A stretch of 64,000 nt of DNA from Chryseobacterium viscerum (lineage in GTDB: Bacteria; Bacteroidota; Bacteroidia; Flavobacteriales; Weeksellaceae): NCBI RefSeq assembly GCF_002899945.2, contig NZ_PPEG02000009.1, positions 62,001 to 126,000 on the forward strand, in the 5' to 3' direction. The translations under genes and the position numbers were made by a program. Every line of letters begins with the position of its first letter. The first letter of the stretch is position 1. Under the pieces are notes generated by a model that saw only the letters and a list, made by a program, of their open reading frames with translations, searched no databases and was not told the DNA's origin. Shown here in pieces: positions 19,126 to 28,198 of this stretch.

Positions 19126-19779
19126 ATGAGCCTACTTTCACGCTTTTCCAGCAAATTTATAACAGTTTCTTACGGAATTACCGTCAATGATGAAGTAAAA
19201 GAACTAAAAAAATTATTGGAGATTCTCCTTCCTTTGATCGACAAGAATGATGAGATTATTGTTCTTCAGGATATCACCAATAAAAACAAAGAAGTGACAG
19301 AATTGCTTGCTAATTATGATACGATTGTAAAACTTGAAGCAAGACTGGACGGGGATTTTGCAACTTTTAAAAACAGGTTAATAGAAAAAGCAAACTGTCA
19401 GTATCTGTTCCAGATTGATGCAGATGAATACCCTACCGAGCAATTCATCAAAACATTGAAACCTTATCTTAAAAAAGAAAAAAGTGTTGAAATGTTCCTG
19501 GTACCGAGAATCAATATTGTAGAAGGAATTACAGGAGAATATGTACAGCAGATGGGCTGGGATATGAATGCCGAAGGGTATATTAATTTCCCTGACTACC
19601 AGGCAAGGATTATCAAGAACAATAAAAAAATCTTCTGGAAAAACAAAGTACATGAAGTTTTGTATGGAAACAAAAACTTTACAGAAGTTCCCAAAAAATA
19701 CGAATTATCATTAGTGCATAAAAAGAATTTTGAAAAGCAGAAAAAGCAGAATGATTTTTATGAAACATTGGAAGATTAA
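19126..19779 (+). CDS. Glycosyltransferase family 2-like protein
   Basis: 217 residues. After a short N-terminus (FITVSYGITVND), the GT-A core shows DEIIVLQDIT, then NRLIEKANCQYLFQIDADE, with the metal-binding DAD at 98-100. NKVHEVLYG near residue 180 matches the W.N.VHE segment seen in the two GT2 enzymes at 24494 and 26059. It is on the short side for GT2 and may be a compact form. It starts 2 nt after the preceding glycosyltransferase gene, so translation is probably coupled. Confidence 0.8.
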   Translation: MSLLSRFSSKFITVSYGITVNDEVKELKKLLEILLPLIDKNDEIIVLQDITNKNKEVTELLANYDTIVKLEARLDGDFATFKNRLIEKANCQYLFQIDADEYPTEQFIKTLKPYLKKEKSVEMFLVPRINIVEGITGEYVQQMGWDMNAEGYINFPDYQARIIKNNKKIFWKNKVHEVLYGNKNFTEVPKKYELSLVHKKNFEKQKKQNDFYETLED

Positions 19780-19806
19780 TCAGTTTGAATTATATAGAAA
19801 ACTAAA

Positions 19807-21066
19807 ATGGCAGATTTAGGAATTAACGTTTTTGGATTTATTAATGGAGAATTTGGCATTGCTGAAGCAACAAGACTTAATTGTAAGGCGATACAGAGTG
19901 TAGGGGTTCCTATCAGCCTGATCAATTATAATGTGACGACCAATCACAATAATAATGACCTTACTTTTACAGAGTTTTCTGATCATGCACCATATCCGAT
20001 CAATCTGATCCAGATATCTCCTTCAGAGACTCCTAATTTCTTTGATTATTTTGATCATTCATTCTTTAAGGATAAATATAATATTCTTTACATGGCATGG
20101 GAGTCTGAAACAATTCCTGAAGATTATGTGATGAATATGAACCTTTTTGATGAGATCTGGACGCCATCTACTTATTGTAAAGAATGCATCGAAAAATATG
20201 TGAGCCTGCCGGTAAGGGTTATTCCACATCCCATCAATATTGATTTGAAAGAAACCGATGATGAAGATGCATTGCAATTTTATGATAAAAGCCTTTTTAA
20301 TTTCCTGTTCATTTTTGATTATAATAGTTCCGTTGACAGGAAAAATGTGATCAATCTTATTAAAGTTTTCAGAGAAACTTTTGATCAGAGAGAAAATAAT
20401 GCATTTCTGACGATTAAAACTTCACGCTCTCAAAGATTTCCTACGGAAAAAGAACAACTGATCCAGGCAATAGGAGATTCAAAGAAGATCAAAATTGTTG
20501 AAAAGGTTTTTGATAAAAATGCCCTGAACTATGTGATCAGCAATTGTGACAGCTATATTTCTCTTCATAGATCTGAAGGATTTGGTTTGACAATGGCTGA
20601 AGCGATGTATTTTAAAAAGCCGATAATTGCTACAGGATATTCCGGGAATCTGGAATTTATGAATACGGGAAATAGCTTTTTGGTTCCGGCAAAAGTGATT
20701 GTTTCCGACTCCAATGTGATCAATTATTCAGCCAATACAGTATGGTCAGAACCTTCATTGCAGGAAGCAGGAGATTATTTGACAGCTGTTTATGAAGGAA
20801 GGGAAGATGTACAGGAAAAAGCTGAAAAAGGGCAGGAAACCATTATAGAAAACCTTTCGCTGAAAAGAGTAGGACAGCTGATCAAAATGAGATGTGAAGA
20901 GCTTTTTAATGAAAAAAGAATTGAGCAGAACAAATCAACATTAATCAAACTGTATGTGGAAAACATTCTGTTAAAAAAAGATTTAAGAATCTACAAGAAA
21001 AGTGCTCCGATTCAGTTTATCTACAATATTAAGATGTATTTCAGAAATAGAAAAGGCAAGAAATAA
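19807..21066 (+). CDS. Glycosyltransferase family 4 (GT-B) enzyme
   Basis: 419 residues. The N-terminus FGFINGEFGIAEATRLN is shared with the convergent neighbour at 21067-22308. The GT4 C-terminal half shows SLHRSEGFGLTMAEAMYF, the E-x7-E motif that contacts the donor sugar nucleotide, then ATGYSGNLEFMN. The C-terminus is basic. It is the last gene of the plus-strand trio and meets its paralogue tail to tail with no base between the two stop codons. Substrate unknown. Confidence 0.88.
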   Translation: MADLGINVFGFINGEFGIAEATRLNCKAIQSVGVPISLINYNVTTNHNNNDLTFTEFSDHAPYPINLIQISPSETPNFFDYFDHSFFKDKYNILYMAWESETIPEDYVMNMNLFDEIWTPSTYCKECIEKYVSLPVRVIPHPINIDLKETDDEDALQFYDKSLFNFLFIFDYNSSVDRKNVINLIKVFRETFDQRENNAFLTIKTSRSQRFPTEKEQLIQAIGDSKKIKIVEKVFDKNALNYVISNCDSYISLHRSEGFGLTMAEAMYFKKPIIATGYSGNLEFMNTGNSFLVPAKVIVSDSNVINYSANTVWSEPSLQEAGDYLTAVYEGREDVQEKAEKGQETIIENLSLKRVGQLIKMRCEELFNEKRIEQNKSTLIKLYVENILLKKDLRIYKKSAPIQFIYNIKMYFRNRKGKK

Positions 21067-21090
21067 TTACTTCTTGCCTTTGATTTTTTT
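21052..21090. terminator. Hairpin made from the 3' coding ends of two convergent genes
   Basis: 11-bp arms (AAAGGCAAGAA and its complement) enclose both stop codons, followed by a T-rich run on the plus strand and a weaker one on the minus strand. One arm codes for the last residues of each protein (both end in ...GKK). It probably terminates both converging operons. Confidence 0.7.
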
Positions 21091-22308
21091 GAGGAAAGCA
21101 TTCACTTTCTTTCTTGCTTTATTGTAAAGAGTTCGTTCAAGATAGTTGATTTTCGTATGTAATCTTTCAATTTCGCTCAGGTAAAAAACATTATTTACAT
21201 CACTACCTCCAGTGCTTTCTTTTTTACCAAAACCATCAATAAAATTCAATCTAATTTTGAACAGTTCCCCAATGGACTGGATTGAAAAGTTCTCGGCGAT
21301 CTGAGATTTTGCATTTTCTCTTATTGAAGCCAGGGCATCAAAATTATTTTTAATATACTGAAGCTTTTCAACGGCATCTTTCAGGCTGGGCTTGGCAAGC
21401 GTTAACCCTTCGTCTATCAATCCTTTTGTATTGGAAGTTTTGATGAAGTCATACTGTATCAGGAAACTATTGTTTACATTCATAAAGTCGAGGTTTCCGG
21501 AATAGCCTGTTCCGACTACAATTTTTCCATAAGCCATTGCCTCTGCCATTGTGAGACCGAAACCTTCGGAACCGTGCAGCGAGATCAACACATCAGACTG
21601 CTGGATCAGGGAGTGCAGTTTTTCCTTTGAAAAATGCTCATTGATAATGATCACATTGGGAATATTATTGTATGCCTCCAATGCTTTTTGAGCATCTTTA
21701 CTTTTTTCAAGATTATGGGTCTTAACAATAAGAACACTGTTTTTATCCTCCTTAAAAACCGTTGTGAAGGCCTCAAGCGTAGCTTCCGGGTTTTTTCTGA
21801 TCGTCGTGCTCAAAGAATCAAAAATCGTAAGATAGACCTTTGAATCTGGAGAAATATTATACTGGCTCAGGTCAAAATCTTTAGACTCAGCCATTTTTTG
21901 AATCGGATGAGAAAATCTGATTACCGGAATTCCTGTATATTTTGTGAAAATATTCACACAGAAATCACTAGGTACCCAGAGCTCATCAAAAACATTTAAT
22001 ATTTCAACGACCTTATCAGAAACCTCAGGAAATTCCCAGGCCCAGTAAATGATATTGTAATGATCTTTAAGATTCAGATCCTGATTCTTAGAGAAAAAAT
22101 TGTTGATAAAATTGATGTTAATGTGGAAAACATTAATCGGAGATGATGCTTCAGCACCGCTATCGATTCTTTCAAAAGTTTCACTGGAATAATTGATGCG
22201 GTTTACTTTGATGCCGATTGCTTCCAATGCTAAGGCATTCAGTCGGGTTGCTTCGGAAATTCCAAAATTACCGTCAAAAAAACCATGATAATTTACACTT
22301 AATGACAT
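21067..22308 (-). CDS. Glycosyltransferase family 4 (GT-B) enzyme, paralogue of the convergent gene
   Basis: 413 residues. The N-terminus YHGFFDGNFGISEATRLN parallels the facing gene at 19807-21066. The E-x7-E motif is in SLHGSEGFGLTMAEAMAY, followed by GTGYSGNLDFMN. A predicted coiled stretch near the end (SEIERLHTKINYLERTLYN) precedes a basic tail. It is the last gene of the minus-strand operon that begins with rocD, 3 nt after the upstream gene. Probably a peripheral membrane enzyme of glycan assembly; sugar specificity unknown. Confidence 0.88.
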   Translation of the reverse strand: MSLSVNYHGFFDGNFGISEATRLNALALEAIGIKVNRINYSSETFERIDSGAEASSPINVFHININFINNFFSKNQDLNLKDHYNIIYWAWEFPEVSDKVVEILNVFDELWVPSDFCVNIFTKYTGIPVIRFSHPIQKMAESKDFDLSQYNISPDSKVYLTIFDSLSTTIRKNPEATLEAFTTVFKEDKNSVLIVKTHNLEKSKDAQKALEAYNNIPNVIIINEHFSKEKLHSLIQQSDVLISLHGSEGFGLTMAEAMAYGKIVVGTGYSGNLDFMNVNNSFLIQYDFIKTSNTKGLIDEGLTLAKPSLKDAVEKLQYIKNNFDALASIRENAKSQIAENFSIQSIGELFKIRLNFIDGFGKKESTGGSDVNNVFYLSEIERLHTKINYLERTLYNKARKKVNAFLKKIKGKK

Positions 22309-22311
22309 GGA

Positions 22312-23499
22312 TTATAATGTTTTAAGTTTTTCTTTTACTTCTTCGGGTGAAAATGCTCTCAGACTGTCTACAGAATTTTGGCTTAAAGTATTCCAAAGCT
22401 CTTCATCATTATGCAGCTGAATAATCGCTTCTGCAAAAATCTTTTCATCATTGGCAATCAATACATTTTTTTTATCTGTAAGTTTCATTCCTTCAGCACC
22501 GATATCTGTGGTAACTACAGGGAAAAAAAACTCAAAGGCCTGTCCGATCTTTCCTTTTACCCCAGCACCGAATCTTAAAGGAGCTACCATAACTTTCGAA
22601 TTCATGAAATGCTCTTCAATGCTTTCCACAAATCCTAAAAATTTAAACTTAGGATATAGTTTAAGATCCAGCTTTTCAGCAACATTTCCAATAATGCTTA
22701 CTTCCAGTTCTGGATTTGTTTTCCAGACGATGGGCATTATTTTTTCATATAAAAACTTTACAGCATCTATATTCGGTTCGTGGATAGATCCAATGAAGGT
22801 AATTCCTTTACTCTCACTGAAATTTTTCCTTTCAGAAATATCAATTTTAGGATAATGGATATTGGAAATGGTAATGATCTTATTTTGATCTGCGTACTGG
22901 CTCATAATTTCTTTCTCCTTGTCAGAGATCGCAATAATGTAATCCAGCTGTGGAGCAACAACGGTTTCCAAGCGGAAAAAATGTTTATAATTTTTCTTTA
23001 AAGAAATGCGGGTTGGCTCCAGGTCGATCGCTCTTTTAAACCTTAAAAAATGAATATCTACCATATCGTAAATGAATTTGGCAGAAGGTAAAAGAGCTTT
23101 CATCTTTTTGTAGAACAGATTCAGGGCCAGAGGACCATTAAACCAAACGTAATCTATCTTTTTAAAAGAAGACAGAAAATCATAGATATTTTTATACTTA
23201 TTGTTCTCTGTATAGACAATAACATTGTGCTGCTGGTAAAACTTTACATAAGAATTGTCTTCAAAAATATGGGGAGCGAATAAAATGCAGTTATATCCTA
23301 ATTCTTTATAAATGAATATAAGTTCTTTCAGTCTGTTGGCTCCGGATTCTTTATCATGGGCAGGAAAATCTCTTGAAGCAAACAGGATTGTTTTTTGGGA
23401 AGCGTCATACAGATTGATGTTGACAATATCCTGAGACTGAAGATATTTGAGTTTTTCTTTTCTTTCGAAGTGTTTTTTTATTTTTTTTAAGATTCCCAT
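22312..23499 (-). CDS. Glycosyltransferase family 4-like enzyme
   Basis: 395 residues. KTILFASRDFPAHDKESGANRL near the N-terminus is a Rossmann-type acceptor domain. The C-terminal half has ITFIGSIHEPNIDAVKFL, VMVAPLRFGAGVKGKIGQAFEF and VTTDIGAEGM, the pattern of GT4 enzymes acting on surface polysaccharides, with the donor-site glycine-rich loop in place of a classic E-x7-E. It is separated by only 3-4 nt from both neighbours, so it is clearly part of the operon. Sugar specificity unknown. Confidence 0.82.
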   Translation of the reverse strand: MGILKKIKKHFERKEKLKYLQSQDIVNINLYDASQKTILFASRDFPAHDKESGANRLKELIFIYKELGYNCILFAPHIFEDNSYVKFYQQHNVIVYTENNKYKNIYDFLSSFKKIDYVWFNGPLALNLFYKKMKALLPSAKFIYDMVDIHFLRFKRAIDLEPTRISLKKNYKHFFRLETVVAPQLDYIIAISDKEKEIMSQYADQNKIITISNIHYPKIDISERKNFSESKGITFIGSIHEPNIDAVKFLYEKIMPIVWKTNPELEVSIIGNVAEKLDLKLYPKFKFLGFVESIEEHFMNSKVMVAPLRFGAGVKGKIGQAFEFFFPVVTTDIGAEGMKLTDKKNVLIANDEKIFAEAIIQLHNDEELWNTLSQNSVDSLRAFSPEEVKEKLKTL

Positions 23500-23502
23500 T
23501 TG

Positions 23503-24489
23503 CTAGTTTTTAGTATCCAGTTCAAAAACTTTATTTACCCAACTATCCAAAGTGTATCTGTAATAGATTTCTTCCGGAATTTTTTCGTAAGGTTTTTCAA
23601 AAAAAGATTTGTCAAGATTACTAATATTTTTGTTTAAAATCAAAATATTATTGGGATTGTAAAAATCATAGGTTTTAATGGCTTCATTATCAGTAATGAT
23701 TTTCTTTTCCAGAGACATGGCCTCAAAAACCCGGAAGCTAAGCCCATATTGGCCCTCGCGCATCAGGTCAAGCAAGACCTTTGAGTTCTTATAATATTTT
23801 GGGAGATCGTTATGAGGAATCTTTTTGATGCTGAAAATCAGGAAAAGGTTTTTAGGTACGGTCATGAACATATTGGTCAGCTGATGTTTCCATGATTTTT
23901 TTCCGATGATCATAATCTGGAATTTCAGCCCCTGTTCAATCAGCTTTTTAGCCAGCAGTTTTATCAGGGAAACCCTTCTGTTATCATACGATGTGATATA
24001 GAAAAGATCCATTTCCGGTTGCTGAATTTCTTTCGCGCAGTGAGGAAGATAGATGTAATTCGTCAGTTTTTCAAATCCATGCTTTTTGACATCTATATAA
24101 TCAAAAGAGAACACTTTGTCAAAAAGATAGAGTTTATCTTCTACAGGAACTCTTTCAAGATTATCGTAAAGATAAGTGACCAGGCGGTCTGTATATTTTC
24201 TAATCTTTTTAAGGGTCGAAAGATCAAATGTATCCGGATTCATCACCAGTATCTGGTCCTGATGTCCCAATTTTTCCAGGGAATCCAGAACGTATTTTTG
24301 TCTTTTTTCAGTCTTAAGATTTTTGCTTAAAAAAGTTTTGCTTAAAGCATTTACTGCTCTTTCATTGAAGTTGGAATGAGTAACGGTACTGATCTTTACA
24401 TGATGCGCATCAATACCCCGTTTGCATAATGTTTCAACAATATACTTATCATAATCCCAAAAATCATAACTAATGATACAAATCTTCAT
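23503..24489 (-). CDS. Glycosyltransferase, GT-B type (CgeB-like)
   Basis: 328 residues. The N-terminus MKICIISYDFWDYDKYIVE starts a Rossmann fold, and the C-terminal part has NSKVLLDLMREGQYGLSFRVFEAMSL followed by KIITDN. This is the layout of CgeB-like or LPS-type glycosyltransferases that use a Glu in RxFEAM. No membrane segment. Gaps to the neighbours are 3 and 4 nt. The assignment to a transferase is good; the exact family and sugar are uncertain. Confidence 0.75.
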   Translation of the reverse strand: MKICIISYDFWDYDKYIVETLCKRGIDAHHVKISTVTHSNFNERAVNALSKTFLSKNLKTEKRQKYVLDSLEKLGHQDQILVMNPDTFDLSTLKKIRKYTDRLVTYLYDNLERVPVEDKLYLFDKVFSFDYIDVKKHGFEKLTNYIYLPHCAKEIQQPEMDLFYITSYDNRRVSLIKLLAKKLIEQGLKFQIMIIGKKSWKHQLTNMFMTVPKNLFLIFSIKKIPHNDLPKYYKNSKVLLDLMREGQYGLSFRVFEAMSLEKKIITDNEAIKTYDFYNPNNILILNKNISNLDKSFFEKPYEKIPEEIYYRYTLDSWVNKVFELDTKN

Positions 24490-24493
24490 TCAA

Positions 24494-25240
24494 CTAATTT
24501 TGCTCTTTTTTTAATGATTCATAGGTTTCATACACGCTTAAAGATTGCAGGTAAGATAACTGATACCCTTCTTTACCGTCTAAAACACCAAGTCTCATTA
24601 TGTAGGCTTTAAAGAATTTAAAAGCTGTTTTAAGATATTGAACTAAAACACTGTACTTTTTCCCTTTTGCAGCCAGTTCTTTACCCTTTAAAATTCCGTA
24701 ATGAACCATTTTTTTTCTATATGATTCATAATCTGAAACGGAATAATGAAGTAATTTATTTTTAAAAACCCCGATGGTTCCGTTAACTTCCAGAGTTTCA
24801 TGTACCTTTTTTCCTGCCATATACCTGGCCTTCGATTTTCTGAAAAGCCTAAAGTTTTTATCAGACTGTGTTCCTGAAAAATGAATCGGTTTCTGGGCAA
24901 AAAAGAACTTCCTGTAAAAATAATAGGCATCCTTTTGCCCGGATTTATTCATCTCCTCTATAATTTCCTGCCTTAAGGCGGGAGTTATTCTTTCATCACC
25001 ATCCAAAAATAATACCCAATCATTTTTAGAAGCATCCAGAGCCAGATTTCTTTGCTTTGTAAAGTCTTCAAATTTATTTTGAATCACTTTTACATGGGGG
25101 AATTTCTTTGCAATTTCTACAGTTTTATCCTTACTAAATGAGTCTATTACTATTATCTCATCACAAAAATCAAAAGACTCAAGGACATCCTGTATGTTTT
25201 TTTCTTCGTTATATGTTATGATCAAACCAGTTATATTCAT
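24494..25240 (-). CDS. Glycosyltransferase family 2 (WaaE/KdtX-like)
   Basis: 248 residues from the ATG at 25240 (MNITGLIITYNEE). An ATG at 25270 is in frame but would put ten residues before the conserved first strand. Key features are TYNEEKNI at 9-16, VIDSFSKDKT at 31-40, the metal-binding DGD at 80-82 and KVHETLEVNG. It is similar to the enzyme at 26059-26841, pointing to an old duplication. WaaE/KdtX-type members add a sugar to the LPS core; this role is an inference here. Confidence 0.87.
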   Translation of the reverse strand: MNITGLIITYNEEKNIQDVLESFDFCDEIIVIDSFSKDKTVEIAKKFPHVKVIQNKFEDFTKQRNLALDASKNDWVLFLDGDERITPALRQEIIEEMNKSGQKDAYYFYRKFFFAQKPIHFSGTQSDKNFRLFRKSKARYMAGKKVHETLEVNGTIGVFKNKLLHYSVSDYESYRKKMVHYGILKGKELAAKGKKYSVLVQYLKTAFKFFKAYIMRLGVLDGKEGYQLSYLQSLSVYETYESLKKEQN

Positions 25241-25292
25241 TACAACGCTTTGTTTGATAGAGAAGTACACTGATACTTCTTTAAAATCGTTT

Positions 25293-26057
25293 TTAAAATA
25301 GTTTTAATCTCCCAAAGATAAGTTTTAATTTGAACTTTATTAGCGAATCTTTGCCTTTTATATCAACCCTGCACAGTTCGTAATGATGCTGTGTAGGGAA
25401 ATAATTCACCTTATTTCCAATTCTTACTGCAAAATCAATTCCTATTTTTTTCAAAATAGAAAAAAAAGCAGATTTCTCCTCTTTTTTTTGGGGGTATTTT
25501 CCATACGGATAGGCTAAAACCCTTGAATACTCTATATTATGAGCGTCAAGAACTTCCATATTCCTTTCTAGATCTTTTTCTATAAAATCAATGGAGACAT
25601 TTTTCAGGTTTTCATGAGCATGACTGTGAAGTGCAATTTCGAAATAATTTTTATCCAAATTTCTGATTTCTTCAAAAGTCATCATGGAATAATTTTTATA
25701 TCCTTTTTCGATAAATCCTGTAGGAATAAAAATGGTAGCCTTAAGATTGTACTTTTCCAATAAAGATGGTAAATACTCAAGATTGTTTTTATATCCGTCA
25801 TCAAAGGTGATAATGATGTTTTTTTTCGTCGCAATACTGAGCTCTGAAAAAAACTTAGAAGTATACTTTTTACGGTTCAGATAAGAAAACTGCTGTTCAA
25901 GATTTTCCAGACTTATGGTAAGATCTTCATGACTTTCCTTTTCAATCTGATGGTACATGAGAATAACCAGTCTGTTGTATGGGAAAGCAAAAAGATACAG
26001 ACGGAAATACACGACGATAAATACCGCCAATACAATAGGGATCAAATAAAAGATCAT
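25293..26057 (-). CDS. Polysaccharide deacetylase (NodB-type, CE4) with N-terminal membrane anchor
   Basis: 254 residues. A hydrophobic segment at 1-20 probably anchors the protein in the inner membrane. The NodB domain shows TFDDGY at 84-89, whose Asp residues serve as base and metal ligand, and the metal-binding H-S-H-A-H at 144-148, then AYPYGKYP. CE4 enzymes remove N- or O-acetyl groups from glycans. Placed between two GT2 genes with a 1-nt gap to the upstream one, it likely trims a sugar of the same glycan. Exact substrate unknown. Confidence 0.88.
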   Translation of the reverse strand: MIFYLIPIVLAVFIVVYFRLYLFAFPYNRLVILMYHQIEKESHEDLTISLENLEQQFSYLNRKKYTSKFFSELSIATKKNIIITFDDGYKNNLEYLPSLLEKYNLKATIFIPTGFIEKGYKNYSMMTFEEIRNLDKNYFEIALHSHAHENLKNVSIDFIEKDLERNMEVLDAHNIEYSRVLAYPYGKYPQKKEEKSAFFSILKKIGIDFAVRIGNKVNYFPTQHHYELCRVDIKGKDSLIKFKLKLIFGRLKLF

Positions 26058-26058
26058 A

Positions 26059-26841
26059 TTATTTTAACCTTTTTTTTTCAAGTTCCATGAGTCTTATTTT
26101 TTCACGCAGCTTAATATATTTCAAAAAGGTGTAATAGGACATCGTTTTGGCAATATAAAACCCAGGAAATCCATCCAGAAAAGCACGTTTGAAAATCAAA
26201 ACTTTGATAAATTCAAATATTGGGCTTACAATGATTTTGAATCTGTTGATCTTTTTTCCTCTTTCAAACATTTTTTCCGCCATCATATCGGAATATTTGT
26301 TGATTTTTGAGACATGATGATGGATGCTTTTGTAGGTATAATGATCTAGTCTTCCCTCCAGGACACCAGTTTTTTCATCGGTAATCAAAAATTCATGGAC
26401 TTTATCATCAGAATACATTGCATATTTTTTTCTGAACAGCCTTTCACGGTATACATTTCCCCAACCTCCATATTTGATCAGATGAGAGCCGAGATGATTG
26501 TTGAATTTGGCCTTATATACATTGAATTCTGGGTTTGCTGAAGAAACGATTTTTTGTATGGATCTTTTCAGGGTTTCATCAGGAATTTCGTCAGCATCCA
26601 AAAATAGAATCCATTCATGAGAACATAAACTAAGGGCATGGTTTTTTTGTTCACCATACCCGTTGAATTTTTTCTCAAAGAATTGTACCTGAGGATATTT
26701 TTGAGTAGCAATTTCTTTTGTCCTATCCGTAGAAAAGCTATCGACAATGATCATTTCATCAGCTATATCTACTAATGAATCTAAAAGTCTTACGATATTT
26801 TCTTCTTCATTATAAGTAATGATTGCAAGGGAAAGAGTCAT
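26059..26841 (-). CDS. Glycosyltransferase family 2 (WaaE/KdtX-like), paralogue
   Basis: 260 residues with TYNEEENI at 9-16, IVDSFSTDRT at 32-41, metal-binding DAD at 82-84 and DKVHEFLITD, closely paralleling the GT2 at 24494-25240. The ATG follows the rocD stop codon with no base in between, so translation is probably coupled to rocD. It likely acts at the inner face of the cytoplasmic membrane on a core or lipid-linked oligosaccharide. Confidence 0.87.
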   Translation of the reverse strand: MTLSLAIITYNEEENIVRLLDSLVDIADEMIIVDSFSTDRTKEIATQKYPQVQFFEKKFNGYGEQKNHALSLCSHEWILFLDADEIPDETLKRSIQKIVSSANPEFNVYKAKFNNHLGSHLIKYGGWGNVYRERLFRKKYAMYSDDKVHEFLITDEKTGVLEGRLDHYTYKSIHHHVSKINKYSDMMAEKMFERGKKINRFKIIVSPIFEFIKVLIFKRAFLDGFPGFYIAKTMSYYTFLKYIKLREKIRLMELEKKRLK

Positions 26842-28089
26842 TTATTTATACTCAAGAATAGTCTTTTCAATAATCTTCACACAATCCAGCAATTGCTCTT
26901 CAGTGATTACCAATGGTGGTGCCAGTCTGATGATGTTACCATGGGTAGGCTTTGCCAGTAATCCGTTTTCTTTCAACTGTAAGCAAAGATTCCATGCAGT
27001 AGAGCTTTCAGGAGTATCATTGATCAGGATCGCATTTAAAAGTCCTTTTCCTCTTACTTTGGTAATAAGATCAGACTTTTCGATCAGCTTTTCAATTTCA
27101 GCTCTGAATAGTTGTCCCAATTCTTCAGCTCTTTCAGATAGTTTTTCTTCAGCTACTACATCTAGTGCTGCAACTGCAACGGCACATGCAATTGGGTTTC
27201 CTCCGAATGTAGAACCATGTTGTCCAGGTTTGATCACATTCATGATGCTATCATTAGCTAAAACAGCAGATACAGGATACATTCCTCCGGAAAGTGCTTT
27301 TCCTAAGATTAAGATATCCGGCTGTACATCTTCATGGTGGCATGCAATCAGTCTACCTGTTCTTGCGATACCAGTCTGAACTTCATCTGCAATGAAAAGA
27401 ACGTTGTACTTCTTACAAAGTTCTGAAGCGTTTTTAAGGAAATTTTCGTCAGGAACATATACTCCGGCTTCACCTTGAATAGGTTCTACCAGGAATGCTG
27501 CAATATTTCCGGCTTCTCTGCTCAGCACTTCTTCCAATGCTGCAATATCGTTATAAGGAATTTTGATAAATCCAGGGGTAAAAGGTCCGTAGTTTTGGTT
27601 AGCATCCGGATCGTTAGAGAAAGAAACAATAGTAGTGGTTCTTCCGTGGAAATTATTTTCGCAAACAATTATTTTTGCGGCATTTTCCGAAATTCCTTTT
27701 ACTTCATAACTCCATTTTCTGGCTAATTTTACTGCTGTTTCTACGGCTTCAGCTCCGGAGTTCATGGGTAAAACTTTATCAAACCCGAAAAGAGTTGTAA
27801 TTTTTTGTTCGTATTCTCCCAATTTGGAGTTGTAGAAAGCTCTTGAAGTTAAAGCCAGCTTTTGTGCCTGCTCTACTAATGCTCCTACAATTTTAGGGTG
27901 AGAGTGTCCCTGGTTCACAGCTGAATATGCTGAAAGAAAATCATAATACCTATTGCCTTCTACATCCCAAACGAAAACGCCTTCTCCACGATCTAGAACT
28001 ACTGGAAGTGGGTGGTAATTATGTGCTCCATGTTTGTCTTCAAGGTCAATAAAATACTGTGAGTTTTTTGTTTGTTCTGCTGTTGACAT
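26842..28089 (-). CDS. rocD: Ornithine--oxo-acid aminotransferase
   Basis: A PLP enzyme that converts ornithine and 2-oxoglutarate to glutamate semialdehyde and glutamate (arginine/ornithine to proline route). The 415 residues include the N-terminal HNYHPLPVVLDRGEG typical of ornithine aminotransferases, the substrate-end NSGAEAVETA, the PLP-ring Asp in FIADEVQTG (about 235) and the Schiff-base lysine K264 in LILGKALSGG. A -7 box TAAATTTG is at 28106-28113. It heads a minus-strand operon whose other six genes are for glycan synthesis, an unexpected neighbourhood for a cytoplasmic amino-acid enzyme. Confidence 0.93.
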   Translation of the reverse strand: MSTAEQTKNSQYFIDLEDKHGAHNYHPLPVVLDRGEGVFVWDVEGNRYYDFLSAYSAVNQGHSHPKIVGALVEQAQKLALTSRAFYNSKLGEYEQKITTLFGFDKVLPMNSGAEAVETAVKLARKWSYEVKGISENAAKIIVCENNFHGRTTTIVSFSNDPDANQNYGPFTPGFIKIPYNDIAALEEVLSREAGNIAAFLVEPIQGEAGVYVPDENFLKNASELCKKYNVLFIADEVQTGIARTGRLIACHHEDVQPDILILGKALSGGMYPVSAVLANDSIMNVIKPGQHGSTFGGNPIACAVAVAALDVVAEEKLSERAEELGQLFRAEIEKLIEKSDLITKVRGKGLLNAILINDTPESSTAWNLCLQLKENGLLAKPTHGNIIRLAPPLVITEEQLLDCVKIIEKTILEYK

Positions 28090-28105
28090 ATATTTAGGTT
28101 TTCTA

Positions 28106-28113
28106 CAAATTTA
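28106..28113 (-). promoter_or_regulatory. -7 box TAAATTTG of the rocD-glycan operon
   Basis: An exact TAnnTTTG match 17 nt upstream of the rocD ATG on the minus strand. It is probably the main promoter for the seven genes down to 21067, since no terminator was found among them. Confidence 0.5.
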
Positions 28114-28165
28114 CGCAATATTAGCGAGATTAAGATGTTGGCATTTTTAGAGAAAAATAAAAATG

Positions 28166-28173
28166 TATTTTTG
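28166..28173 (+). promoter_or_regulatory. -7 box TATTTTTG of the exported protein gene at 28199
   Basis: An exact TAnnTTTG match 25 nt upstream of the ATG. Confidence 0.45.
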
Positions 28174-28198
28174 AAATTAAAATGAATAACCCTTCTGA

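Noticed and set aside
18326..26841. Complete capsule or O-antigen locus
   Set aside because: No flippase, polymerase or export gene is present, only glycosyltransferases and a deacetylase, so a partial LPS-core or glycan set is more likely.
26819..27379. 186-codon plus-strand frame opposite rocD
   Set aside because: Mirror of the conserved aminotransferase coding sequence; no promoter or domain.
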